Shown here one piece after another: positions 47,700 through 59,566 of a stretch of 64,000 nucleotides of DNA. The translations under genes and the position numbers were made by a program. The DNA is from Agrostemma githago (Eukaryota > Streptophyta > Magnoliopsida > Caryophyllales > Caryophyllaceae), in the NCBI GenBank assembly GCA_958450325.1, contig OY288243.1:26132844-26196843 (forward strand). The letters are read 5' to 3'. Position 1 is the stretch's first letter; the number at the start of each line of letters is the position of its first letter. The notes under the pieces were generated by a model. It made no database searches. It saw only the letters and a program-made list of their open reading frames with translations, and was not told where the DNA came from.

Positions 47700-48220
47700 A
47701 TACGAGCCAGCTCGAGCATCCACGGGCAGCTCTGACTACTCAAAGGGTCTAATTGGGAGATTAGTAGCTCAGAAAAAAAGAAGGGGATAAAGTGGAGGCA
47801 ATAGAACAATACTTGTCTCGGCTATCGGAGAGAAACTTTAATCCAAACTGCAATTCCGGAAGCCGTCCCCTAGATCAGGGGGTGATGATAATGATGATAG
47901 TGGTGGTGGTGGTGGTGATAATGTTAGATTAGCTTCTTTCCCTAACTTTACCCCGTATATCCCAATCTGTTAGGTTGGTTAGTAGTCTTTGGTGTAAGTT
48001 AGCATTGACAAGTTTTCAATATTTTAAAAAGAATTGTGACGTATACTTTGATCTACTCGAAGTACTTTATGGTTGTTGAATTTAGTTAGAGAAATGAAGA
48101 TATATTTTCTTGAGTTATCTTATTGGTATTGAAGATTTTGAAGACAAATTTGGATATTTGTAGAACCGTAAAAATATGTTGTTTGTTGAATGTTTTTATG
48201 AAATTTTGACATTTAGGGGA
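47700..48220. other. Unassigned sequence with a short trinucleotide run
   Basis: No gene is recognised. At 47884-47925 there is a GAT/GGT-rich microsatellite. The stretch starts directly at the H LTR boundary. Confidence 0.5.
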
Positions 48221-48224
48221 GCCA

Positions 48225-48690
48225 AAAACAGGCAGGGGATGCATCAATACAACACATTTGCAAGGGACATTCCCCTGCAATTCCCTGGCAAACATTAGGT
48301 TTTGCAAGGGAAACACCAAAATGAAAATTGTATATGAGAGTTAATTCCTTCGCAAATCCGTTGAAATTAAAAGTTTGTGAGATAATTGCAAGAGATTATA
48401 TTCATGATTGCAAGGGACATTCGTTCCAATTCCGTTTCATTTTTTATCTTTTGCAACGGTTTCGCAACGGATTTGCAACAAACTTTATTGCCATGCAACC
48501 GACGCTATTTTCGTTGCAAGTCCGTTGCAAAAGGCAGTTTGCAAGGGATTTGCAACGGAAGTCATCATTTTTGCAACCAATATGCGAGGACATGATTCCG
48601 TTGCAAATCCGTGGAAAATTTCCTTTTGCAACGGAATTTTGGCCTTTTACAACGGAATTGTCCCTTGACATGATTCCGTTGAAAGCGCTT
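48225..48690. repeat. GCAACGG/TTGCAA-rich degenerate repeat patch
   Basis: About fifteen occurrences of TTGCAA or GCAACGG variants lie in under 500 bp on both strands (for example TTGCAACGGTTTCGCAACGG at 48452). Spacing is irregular. I do not recognise the element; it might be a foldback transposon remnant. Confidence 0.55.
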
Positions 48691-49915
48691 TCATTTTCAA
48701 AATAACATTTCCATTAGTTCATGAATGATAAAAAATTACCATTCCAACCTCTGATCAATGCAGACATACCCAAACACCCAAACACAAACCATAAATACAG
48801 CTCGAATGAATCAATTTTCCAAAACCCAACTTCAGAAATGAGTTTGAATGTCACAATGTGCATCAAATTCGCTCTAGCATCAACTTTAATACTATCTGTT
48901 TTCTCTTACACTGCAAAATCAAAGAACCTGGGATGCTCATTATAGGGCTTACAACTCGACAAATGCTTGAACCAAAGAGGAGAATATGTCATCCTAGAAC
49001 CGTGTTGTCGAGCAATAAACCTGGTGATTTCCATAATGATGACCAATACTCAGTTTTATACCCTTTTCTCTTGGTCCATGTCAAGCTGCTACATCTCTGT
49101 CCCTTCTGTCACCATTTGTCAAGGTAATTATACATTAAGTTGTACTCCTTAATTGTATAAACATTTTCTTTTTTCATACCTCTTTCGCTTTTCCTTCACT
49201 AAAATTTTGGAGAGAGTGTTATCTGACAACATCTGTCACAATGAAAAAAAAAAGGGTTACATACTCTACAGTAGTACCATAAAACTTGAGGACATGATAT
49301 GAAAATATCTTTGTGCTAATGCACAACCGTTAACATACAATATAAAAATAACTGTGTAGAATGTAAATTAACCTTAACATCGAGAAGTAGCTCTATTAAA
49401 TTAGGTTTTGATTTGTCTTTGATTCCAGGTCTAACACATTGCAGAAGACGTTTGAATTGACTAATGGTGAGGCACGATGAATTGAGCATTGCGGAAGACG
49501 TTATTTAGTTTCAACTCAAATTGAAGTGGAGAATCGTGATCAACAGTATTTCTGGAGGAATTTGAAAAGGAGAGGTTGGTGAGATTTGAAAAAGAGAAAG
49601 TTGTTTGAGCAGTACACAATGCTTAAAGGCTAAAGCACTGAAGAATGTATGTGTGTACACACACACACACACTTCTGTCAATTAATTCCAAGCTTATTTT
49701 CAAGGAGCATGGAGAGTTGTGATTTGCGTTGGGACTCTTGTTTGAGGTTAATGAATATTCAATTACTCTAGTTTGTGTGAACTGATGAAGGGGGAATATG
49801 TTTCGAGGGTCATTTAATGGCGTGATTAACCGTGTAAATTTACTGCATAATCCTCTTTTTTTGGTATAGTCCTCATTGAATGACCCTCATTGAATTATAT
49901 ACTCCTAATACTTTA
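48691..49915. other. Unassigned AT-rich sequence
   Basis: No gene is recognised. Short open frames (for example 48721-48945) show no domain or codon signal. An (AC)n run lies near 49655-49672. Confidence 0.45.
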
Positions 49916-50096
49916 CTCCCTCCAAACCACTATGATTTACCCACTTATTATTTTAATCTCTCACATTTGAATAAAAATGGGTAAATCATAATGGTTTGGA
50001 GGGAGTACTACTAATACCACTATGATTTACCCACTTATTATTTTAATCCCTCACATTTGAATAAAAGTGGGTAAATCATAGTGGTTTGGGAGGGAG
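49916..50096. mobile_element. Stowaway-like MITE, tandemly doubled
   Basis: At 49916-50005 there is a 90-bp element with terminal inverted repeats starting CTCCCTCCAAACCACTATG, flanked by TA. A second, nearly identical copy follows at 50016-50096 but lacks the first bases of its left end. The right ends GGAGGGAG are followed by TA. Confidence 0.85.
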
Positions 50097-50200
50097 TACT
50101 ACTTATACTCATTGCAAACTAAAAGAGTAAAAATAAGGACTTATTCTCAAACGGGGGCAAATGGGTTGTGCCAATCATGGCCTATGGTTCTTCTTTTATA

Positions 50201-50403
50201 CTTCCTTTGTTTCATTGATATCTTCCCCATTTACTTTTTCAACAATTTCTTTGATTCCTTCGACTTTCTTTTTGTCTATAATACTTCTCTCTTACCAAGG
50301 TGGCCCACTTACTTTACTCCCTCTCTACTTTTACCTATTTTCTTATTTTTTCCTAAGAAATGTGCAACTTTTAAGGTGGAAGAAATCAATGAAACGGAGG
50401 GAG
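50201..50403. mobile_element. Stowaway-like MITE (203 bp)
   Basis: The terminal inverted repeats are CTTCCTTTGTTTCATTGAT at the left and its complement ending GGAGGGAG at the right, with TA on both sides (50199-50200 and 50404-50405). The interior is AT-rich without coding. Confidence 0.8.
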
Positions 50404-50546
50404 TATAAAAAAGATTATTTCCACATGATTGCTTCCAAGTTAATTACTCCATACTGCCAATCAGATCCAAACTTTCATAGTTTTTGATTTCAGGATCACA
50501 GCTTTTAAGTGTTGAAAACTAGTTTCTAATTAACTCTATCACAATA

Positions 50547-50822
50547 CTCTCTCCGATTCATTTGATTCTTTACGTTTGCTTTATCATTTGATTCTCCGTT
50601 TCAATATTTTACGTTTGCTTTATCATCTTTAGCTTTTAAGTGTTGAAAACTTGTTTGTTTTCGTAAAAGTTTGATATTCTTAATGTACTCATTAAGACGA
50701 TTAAAACAAGATCCCACATGACTATGTTTTAAGTTATACACTTGAAGTTATAATAGAAGATTCTCTCCACCCATGAATAGTGCCAAAAAGTAAACGTAAA
50801 GAAACAAATGAATCAGAGGGAG
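50547..50822. mobile_element. Stowaway-like MITE (276 bp) with internal duplication
   Basis: The ends are CTCTCTCCGATTCATTTG and CAAATGAATCAGAGGGAG, flanked by TA (50545-50546 and 50823-50824). TTTACGTTTGCTTTATCAT occurs twice near its left end. Confidence 0.8.
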
Positions 50823-50824
50823 TA

Positions 50825-51566
50825 TGATTCTATATCCCTTATGGTAAAGGACTTGAAATTCAGCTAAATTCTGCATTCTTTTGGCTCAAGAGTTGATGAA
50901 AGTCTTGCTGCAACACCCACAATGTAATAAAAAACATTAGCATTCTAATGTGATCGATATATTTGACTATCATATTATATTTTGGCCACCTTATCATCTT
51001 TTGTCGATGTAGCAGATTCTCATGTCTAATGTATCATGCACTTGTAACACTGGCGATGTTGAGCAACATGTTTTTATGATACTTACGATTTACAAGTACA
51101 ATATAAACTTGTGTGGAGGCTTTGCGGATGGTGGTAAACGGGATGAGTGGCTCAGGGGAGACGGGTTCTAGTAAGCTCTCCTAAGAGAAGACATAAAAGA
51201 GATGAACGAGGTAATAGAGGAGACTCAATCACGACAACAAAAAAGCCTTTTTGTGGCGATTATTTCGTGACGATTGAAAAATCGACATGATCAATATACT
51301 TATATTCCTTATGAATGACCCCTTATTGTAACAAATATCAATCGATGCTAATAAACCCGAAAAATCGATGGGTTACGTCCTCAAAACCTTAATATTCTAA
51401 TAAACCCAATTGAAACCCACCTTCCTTATTACTGAAATCACATTCACTCTTATATAAAATATCCCCGCCTGCCAACCTCCATTGTCGACAAATTCTCGAT
51501 TTTACTCAAGGAAGCATCATCTGCATCAATGACCCTATCTCCGATAATATTGCTCATGTCGCCGTC
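50825..51566. other. Unassigned sequence
   Basis: AT-rich, no recognisable gene or repeat family. An imperfect inverted repeat (CAATCACGACA at 51228 and TTTCGTGACGATTG at 51263) is the only structure noticed. Confidence 0.4.
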
Positions 51567-52490
51567 TGTAGACACCCACATTTGGCCGCTAGGTGTCTAT
51601 AGCAGTTTCCAAAAAAACACCCGATGATGATCGGACGTAAACGTGCTTTAACGCGCTCGAATATGGGCTCGGAATTAGTAATGTTTGACATGGGCTTTTA
51701 GCAGAGTACAAACCTCACAAAACCGACCTCAAATTCAGGCCCAGTGGGCCGTTTCCAATAAAATGAGACTAATTTTGGTCAAAACCGGCACCAAAAATAA
51801 AACCGTCTTTTAGCGACCGGGTCAAATCCCGGTCAAAGACGAATCCGGTACATAAACCAGCCAAAAGAGGCTTCTAGAAGCATCCCAACAACCAAGATCA
51901 ATTCGAAATAGTCAACAAATCTTTCCCTATTTACACTCCCTCCTTCTCGACCCACTCGATCGAGTGGTTCACATCCACTCGGTCGAGTAAGGCCATAAAC
52001 TGGCCAAACCGGGCACTCGATCGAGTGCACCCGCGCCACTCTATCGAGTGACCCTAAACCGGGGTATTTTTTTTCTATAAATACTCCGTCACCCCACAAC
52101 ATAAACACAAATTTTTTAGCTTAGTCATTACTACTTCAAAAACCCTCACATTTTTAGCCATCATTTCACCTTTAAGCATTCATCATCTCGACATCAACCC
52201 TACACACACATTTACACACATACCGAGATCAAAACTCGTAAAAACAAAAAAGCAATCCTCTCTACAAACCACACACACCTTAACTCTCCTACATATCTCA
52301 ACGCTCCCGTGACTTTGCCACCATTTGATGAGCCCTATTCCGAGAAGCAAAAGCATGTAGGTTAAGGGTGTAATATTCGAAGCCGACATCTCTTTCTCTC
52401 TTCTTTCTCCTCCATTTTTTTTATATATATTTATGTATACGTATACTAATTAATCGATATTTATGTAGGTTGAGGTTGAGGGTGTGATTA
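51567..52490 (+). repeat. LTR fragment of a second Tat-like family
   Basis: It starts TGTAGACACCCACATTTGG, close to the P LTR start, then diverges. Four copies of a CACTCGATCGAGTG-type palindrome (51953-52050) lie just before a TATA box (TATAAATA, 52076-52083). The 3' part, with an AT-rich run near 52420-52465, ends where P-type LTR sequence begins. There is no internal region. Confidence 0.65.
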
Positions 52491-52494
52491 ACCG

Positions 52495-53152
52495 CGCCCT
52501 AGCCCAGGCGCCTGAGTTATAGTGCGCCCCAACTCAGGCGTCCATATGGGCGACGAGGGCCGAAAACACCTATAAATACCCCTCTCCGCCTCATTCATTC
52601 GACACACAATTCTCATTCTTCTCTTCCCCGTCTAAACTCTCGCTAAGGGCTCGCACTCCGACACCCGAGGCAAACGATCCACTCGATCGAAGTTCCGATA
52701 AAAGCGACATCGACGCTACTCCTCACCTTCGAGCACCCTACTCGATACCGAGGTGCCTGTGATCGACTAGCTCAAGTCTAGTAGCGAAGCTCTGCCGGAT
52801 TAGCCGCAAAACTAGTCCCTAGTAATGAAGCTCTGCCGGAGTAGCCGCAGGAAGGGTTACGGTAACGGAGCTCTGCCGGAGTCACTGGTCAATCTAAGAG
52901 GATCCGCCTGTTGAAACCGAGTCGTCACTAGGTTGTCATCTAAACAAAACTTTCCATATTCGCACTTTCTTTTAGTATGCACTACGATAACACTAGATGT
53001 GGACACTAGGTCCACGAGCATCTACTAAAACACGTAAACGTCCCAACCTAAATCACAAGTACTAAAACACACTAAATAGGCCCGAATAATTCCGAGATCC
53101 GCTCTCAAACTATCTATGCATCGAGTCCTGTTTAGTGTATACTCCGATAATT
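52495..53152 (+). repeat. P-type LTR fragment (TATA region to mid-LTR)
   Basis: It aligns with 20605-21255 of LTR2: GGCGCCTGAG block, CATATGGGCGACGAGG, TATAAATA at 52571-52578, and three GAAGCTCTGCCGGA repeats at 52785-52885. It stops at ACTCCGA, where the Athila LTR begins. Confidence 0.85.
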
Positions 53153-55181
53153 CCGAGACCCGCACGATCAACCAATATTTATAACACCGACTAACCTAAC
53201 TAATGTAGTAGTGGTAGGTCGGAATCGATCCAAGGGACGGTCTACGTAAAGTCGGTCAAGTCTAGTCGATAAGTGTTTGGGATCTAAGGGAGGTTTGAGT
53301 AGGATTAGAACTAAACTAAGGTGGTCGGTCTAATAGCTAACACGAAAGTCAATATAGGAAAAGTGTTAGGGGAAGTCGGGGAATCGGAAACGGGACACAA
53401 AAACAAGGAATCAAGCAAACAATACACAATTGATAAGGGATGGGTCACCTTTCGGTCTCTACACCCGACCTCACTAAGACTCGCTTTCGCGACGAAGAAG
53501 CTAGGTCACTAAGTCAGAATTACACAAGCCCCGAGTTTCCCCATATTGACGAGGGTGAATACGAGTCAACTAAATTGATCAAGTAAAGTCGACAAGCATA
53601 CAACAATTCCAAAATAGACAAATCAACCCAAGTGCATTCAATCACAAGAATCCTTAATCTATGTTGCCCAAATCCATCCTCCCCTAACCCCTAACAAATA
53701 TCTACTCACTAATCATGGTAAACAACAAAACATTAACTAAGGAAAAATAACTACATGTATAATGACTAAATATAAAGAAACTAACAGCAAAACAATAAAA
53801 GAACTATGATCTAACAATTACCCACTAAACTATGGAAGAGATAACATCTAACAAAATAAACTAGAGAATAATATAAAACAACATAAATAAAATCTAGAGA
53901 AACTAACAACACTAAGATGATCTAAACAAGACAATAATGAGAAAATAACATTAAATCTAAACTAGAAATTAAAGAGTGGAAGAGAAATATACCAACTATG
54001 AAGATCTACAAGAAATAAGAAGATTGCATAAATAAAGATTGAATCTTTGATGAAGAGAATGAAGAACTTGTCACTAATTCTTCAATAAATCCCACAAATC
54101 TTCAAATAAATCTTGATGTTGTAATCTTCTACAAACTTGGAATCTAGAGAATTGTTGATAAAAAAACTATGTAGATCTACTACTAAATTACTACGAAACT
54201 ACTAGAGAATTACTAAGAATACTACTAAATTACTCTACTAATGGATGGTGTAACTACACTAATGGTGGATGGAGTGGTGTAACAGTGGATGCCTTGGGCA
54301 ACAAACTAGGGTAGATATATATATATATATAGTAATGCCTTAATGGGTCTTCTTAACCTAAAGCCCAAATCTAATCCTTGCCCATGAGGCCATTAGTGAG
54401 ACTTTGTCCTTTGAGATGCAACTTTACCCAATGAGTCCTCATGGGGTGAAACTTTGCCCTGCGGCTTGACGAATTAATCCCACCGTGTGAAATTTCACCC
54501 GGTGAGATTTTCTTCTTATTTTGCGGTTTTTGGGGCTTTTCTCCATCGGGCGAAATTTCACCCGGTGGGCGAAATTTCGCCCGGTCATAATCTCATAGGG
54601 TTAAATTTCACCCTATGAACTTTTTGTCCAAAATGGCAATCTGGGGAGGAACACCGTCGGGCAAAATTTCGCCCGGTCAAATCTCATCGAGTGAAATTTC
54701 GCTCTGTGACTTCAGAGGGCCATAACTCTGTCGTTTGAACTCTGATTTGGGTGTGAGATATGTCGTTGGAAAGCTAAAAAGATAAGCTTTCACCTCCAAC
54801 TGGAATTGCTTCAATCTGAGGTCTAGAACTCTAGTTATATCCATTTGAAGTTCGACCTCTCCGGTGAAGATGCCCAATGGACTTATAGTTTTTCCTTCTC
54901 GCTCAAGGTTTCACCTCTTGGGTATGGACTTTGGATTTTAAGTTGTGTGCTTTGCTTTTCAGACGGTTTCTCTCTCTCATGCTCATAGGAGCTCAGACAC
55001 TTTTTTGGTCGAAAATCCTATCAAAATAGACAGAAAACTACCAAAAACATGTAAAATGCAAAAGAGAGACAATAATGCGAGAATTACTCAAAATACGGCG
55101 ATAATCGCACTTTATTCTCACAAAACAGAAGAAAAATGGGTCTAAATGGGAGGAAAAACGGTCCAAATTTGGCACACAACA
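53153..55181 (-). repeat. 3' LTR of the Athila-like element
   Basis: It aligns with 62352 onward of the other LTR almost throughout. In element orientation it starts TGTTGTGTGCC at 55181. The far end lacks the TGCGCGAGCG terminus seen at 62345, so about 10-16 bp are lost where it meets the P-type fragment. It holds a (TA)n run (54310-54331) and six GAAATTTC-centred palindromes (54485-54710). I see no gene. Confidence 0.88.
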
Positions 55182-55200
55182 ATTCCCCCACACTAAACCG

Positions 55201-55218
55201 TTGCTCGTCCTCGAGCAA
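55201..55218. other. Hairpin next to the polypurine tract (Athila)
   Basis: TTGCTCG-TCCT-CGAGCAA, a perfect 7-bp stem with a TCCT loop, lies 11 bp beyond the polypurine tract (CCCCCA at 55185-55190 on this strand). A similar module lies at 56895-56932. Confidence 0.7.
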
Positions 55219-55219
55219 A

Positions 55220-57500
55220 GACCCAAAAAGAAATTACATACTACTACTAAGCTAGACTACGCAAAGCCGATACGGGGGAATTAACGGGCCCGCTCCGTCC
55301 CTTCAACTCACATCGGAATACCTATGAGGTAAGGTACTCCCATGCAAGGCAAGTTGGGGCTTGCTCAAAATGGTGGATGCGACTAAACACACAAAAACAC
55401 ATAACACGAAAGAATAGACGCATCCAAATCAAAAATAAAACACCGAATCCCTCATCGAGACGGCGGGGAAAGACACCGAAAACTTACTCAAAACAATAAT
55501 AAACTTTCCAAGATAAATGACCCACGTAAACAAGGACCAAGCCTAATACTATGACAATTAAGCAATATAAATTTTGATAACTTAGCCTAGGTCCTCCTAG
55601 TCTTCTAAAGGGGTGCGACGGGGCATATAACGGAGTGGAAAAAGTGAACCATGGATTCGTTCGACACTGTAGGTAGGTGCAGTCTCGCTCTCTTTGGCTA
55701 AGCCAAGAGGGTCGTTCCAAACTCGATTTTCCTAAATTAGCCCAAACAAAAAGGTGAAGTGTTTACAATTATTGGGGTGGATCGACTAATCACCGCTATC
55801 TTCCTACCTCGGGACTCGGTCCTCTAGTTGGCACTTAACGGCGATGAATCGATCAAAGGGCTTTAGTTTTTTTTTTCTTTTCTTTTTCTTTTTCTTTTTC
55901 TTTTTCTTTTCTTTTTTCTTCTTCTATTTTTTCTTTCTTTTTTTCTTTTTTTTTTGAAGGAGATATTTTGATGATATGATTTCATTTGAAGCTCGTTTTC
56001 TCTCCCTTGTTTTTCATATTTTTGTGCCCTTTTCTCTTGCTTTGGTTTGCCCCTTTTTTGGCTTTTTGATGTGGTTCGAAACCAAGCTTGGAGGTTATTT
56101 TTTTGTAAACTTATTGTGGTGATGTATAGGTGACCGAGAACGCGCGCGCCATCCCCGGATAACCCACAAAAAGGCGGAAAAAATTTGGACTAAAGATGCA
56201 ATGGTCATTCGAGCAAGGTCACCTAGAAAACGGGATGCGGAAACCAAGGCCTAACTCCTCCATGGGTGGTCAAGGTGGTCAAATGCAAACCCCGAATTAA
56301 ACCTCTAAAAGAAAAGATGGACTCAAGCTAAAGGATCAACAAATTCATTGATTAAGAGTCATTCTACTAGATTAAGGTCCAAAATCTACAATGGGTTATC
56401 TACAATGGAATGTAAACTCTTGCAATAAGTTTGTAATCGGGTTTTCGAAAATTTTAGTCCTAGACACGCTATACAAGAACAAAAGAAACACACGAAAAAG
56501 AAAAGGCAAATAAAAGAAAACACGAGTAAAGTCATGCACTTCGTACTCCATCGACATTCAATCACAAAAATCAACAACAACACCCAAAATGCTCATCTCT
56601 TCGAGAGCCTCCCAATAGCAACAACCTAACTCCTCTACAAAAGTACGTAAAGAAGAAAGAAGGAAAGAAGTTACCAAGCGGGGTGCTTTCATAATCTCTT
56701 CAAATCGTGCTATCAAGGTGGTGGTTACCTGTAAGAGTAGAGAACAGGACTATACAAGGGACACAAAAACATAACGAAAACAAGAAAAGGAAAAGGGAAA
56801 AGGAAAATAAAAATAAAATGTTTTTGGTTTTTCGAAAATTTTCAATTTTTATGGATTTTGAAAAGATTTTTGATAAATAAAAGGATAATAGATCCCTCCC
56901 CCACATTAAAACAGTGCATTGTCCTCAATGCACGAATAGGGGAAAAGGTCGAAAAAGACGGAAAAAGAAAAATAAGAAAAATCTTTTTGGATTTTTATAA
57001 TTTTTCAAATGTTTTTGGATTTTTCAAAAAAATTTGAAGAAAGAAAACAAAAGGAAAGAAAATGATAAAAGGGTGGCGGGCCTAGGTGCAATCACATCAC
57101 CTAGACCCTAGCCAAGTGACTAAGAAAATGAGAATAAAATAAAATAAAAGAAATTAAAAGAAAGGATGAAAAAGGGGCGTAGGTGTAGTCACCTCACCTA
57201 ACCCAGATTAAGAAAATTTTGAGAAAATGAGAAGAATTTGGATTTTCAAAAGGTCAATGGCGTAATAACATCGCCAAATGACCGGGAGCAAAACCAAGGC
57301 CGCTTCGGCCACAGCAATTGAACAATGGGACAGCTTGCAAAGTTATGTTAGAGGTAAAACAATCACAATGACAATGGGATAAAAGGAATAAGAACGGAAT
57401 CAACCAAAGGACATGCAATTATAGATGATTAAGGACTCACCGACCCAACCCTCATACAAATACACAACACACACACACACACCACCGACTCCGGGAGAGG
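55220..57500 (-). other. 3' untranslated region of the Athila-like element
   Basis: A 2.3-kb non-coding stretch between env-like ORF and 3' LTR. It has a long CTTTT-type pyrimidine run (55867-55955), A-rich segments and a second polypurine-like tract at 56893-56902. Short open frames are low complexity. Confidence 0.6.
56893..56932. other. Second polypurine-tract and hairpin module (Athila)
   Basis: CCCTCCCCCACATTAAAAC is followed by GTGCATTG-TCCT-CAATGCAC (56913-56932), a perfect 8-bp stem with the same TCCT loop as at 55201-55218 but a different stem sequence. It may serve as a second plus-strand primer. Confidence 0.65.
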
Positions 57501-57502
57501 GT

Positions 57503-58702
57503 CTAATTTGAGTGATTGTCCGACGCAAATGAAGCGCTAGGAGACCCATAGAAAAAGCGTATACCGTCGGAGGATGGCTCAGGAGAAAACTCCTCCGGAC
57601 CGTCGCTAAGCGAGAGGGCAAAGTCGGATTCAATCTCACATAGGTCATAGATCGTACGACCTTCGGGTAATTCGTAGTGTGCATACTCCCAAACTCCCCT
57701 TCCTCCCGACTCAGTCTTGGTCAGTCGGAATTCACCGGGACCCAAGGGTAGGTCCCAATTGTGGTGAACAAGGATAGTGGTTCGGTGTGTGTTCGAAACT
57801 ATTAAAGCTCTTCCACGGCTAATGTAGACGAGGCGCTGATGAGTTACATGAAACATCCAGGTCGAAAAATAGGCCTCGTCAAGCCTTATGGAATCGTCTA
57901 GTGGGATGAGGTGGTCGGACGAATAACCCAATTTGTTTGCAATTACGGTCACGAGACCTCCACAATCTAAGGAGGGGCGTTGGGTGACAATGATACGGTG
58001 AAAGTGCAACGCCACGACAAGTGGTAGGTCTAAAGGGTTAGGGTTACCAAACAAAGAGTCACAAATCAATTGCAGGACACACACATTAAGAGTATAAATA
58101 TTATCGGCCGAGGGTAACAAGCAGTGGGAGAGCACCTCGCAAAAATAGCGAATTGCGGGGTTACGAATTTCCGAGGCAAAGGATAAATTAGCCTCGTAAC
58201 CCCCTTTACAGCGTGATATGCGCTTCCAAAGATCTCTCCTAGATACACAGGCTTGTATGTTGCTCGAGGGTTCACTAATTTTGGTATCCGATGAGGGTAG
58301 GCCAAGCGCAAGGCCGAACTCCGAAATAGTCAAACGGTGGGGTTTGCCGAATAGTCTAAATTTGACTGCTCTTGGTGTGGTCGGATTGTCAATGGCAAAA
58401 GTTCCTAAGAACTCGCAAGTAAGGTCTTTATAGGTGAAGGCCGAGAGGCTAAGGAGCTCGCTAGTTCTGGTCCTTGACGATAACTCTTTAATATCGTCTA
58501 CTATTCCTAGATTGGTCATTGTGTGGGGACAAGGTCACCTAGTGCTCTGAAAGATCTTTTCAGAGAAGGTCTGAGCTAAAGAAGCATTAAGACAAGGTAA
58601 ATTTGTAGGTTTAGAAGACTTAGAAGATTTGGAAGATTTAGAAGTATTGGAAGTCGAAGCCATACCTTGCTTACGAGTGGCTCGCCTTGCTCTTGTCTCC
58701 AT
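57503..58702 (-). pseudogene. Athila env-like (ORF-1 type) protein, one premature stop
   Basis: The natural start appears to be ATG 58702 (METRARRATRKQG, a basic start followed by a Ser-Lys run). An in-frame TGA at 58535-58537 (codon 56) separates it from the 338-residue frame that reopens at 58519. The body has FTYKDLTCEFLGTF, KFRLFGKPHRLTISEFG and LGLPSSDT, the pattern of the Arabidopsis Athila ORF-1 family, and ends in an acidic tail. I see no clear membrane segment in the readable frame. In Athila elements this ORF occupies the envelope position; its function is not established. Confidence 0.72.
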
Positions 58703-59019
58703 AATAATAGATTTGCAAGAATGGTCCCAAAAACTTTAGCTTCACCTCTTCAAGCACCCAAAATAATCACCCAAGATGGAGAGGAGGTATGAATGTGGTT
58801 GGGGTATGGTGGTTTAATTTTATGAGGAGTGATAAGGTGAAATGAGGGTGAGGTAAAGGTGATATAAATAAAGGTAATTGAGGAGGGAAAGGAAAGATTG
58901 AAAGGTAGATTGTGAAATATTTGGTGCTTTTGTTTGGAGGCAAAGTTATGTGGGGTATTTGGGAAGGAGGGAATTGATTTTGTAGTGAAAAAATAGGGTA
59001 TAGGTGATCCGTTCAAGCT

Positions 59020-59262
59020 CATGTCGCCGGGTGAAATTTCACCTAGTCAAGCACCATCGGTGAAATTTCACCCGACGGTATTTCGTCATGAAAATCGATT
59101 TTGCCATTTTTTTTCCACCGGGTGAAATTTCACCCGGTGAAAATATCACCGGGCGAAATTTCGCCCGGTGGTGTCTTCGTCAATTCCGGCAAATCTGGCA
59201 ACTTTTCCGCAGGCCGAAATTTTGCCCGGTCAAGTCTCACCGGGCGAAGTTTCGCCCGGCGG
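59020..59262. repeat. Cluster of six GAAATTTC-centred palindromes (Athila internal)
   Basis: The best copies are perfect dyads, such as GGGCGAAATTTCGCCC and a longer one around 59117-59140. Variants replace CG by CA. The same palindromes occur in both LTRs (54485-54710 and 63690-63895). Confidence 0.85.
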
Positions 59263-59566
59263 TCTTGTTTTCTTCGTTTTCCGCCTTGCCATTTCATGGC
59301 TCTTCAATAATCACCTAAAATCTAAAATAACGACACGACTCACATTACATAATCAATATCTCCCACAAACATGCTTGTGGTCTTGAATTTAAGCTTCATA
59401 ACTTCTCCAAAAGCTTGATCTTCATCCAAATAATTGCTCCATGGCGAAATCCAAATTCATCCATTATTCTCAAGCTAACAAAGCTAACAAACACAAAGAA
59501 ATATAATACATATATACAAGGTGGTTGTTGAGGATACCACCAAACCTCATCAAATGTGATACAAAC

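Noticed and set aside
48721..49152. Possible small host gene
   Set aside because: Only short frames of about 60-90 codons in different phases, with no domain, splice pattern or codon signal.
53321..53512. Small frame conserved in both Athila LTRs (also 62523-62714)
   Set aside because: Conservation comes from LTR identity; no domain, no upstream context.
56700..57684. Short frames near the (AC)n run and poly-A stretches
   Set aside because: Low-complexity translations within the Athila 3' untranslated region and the shifted end of the env-like ORF.
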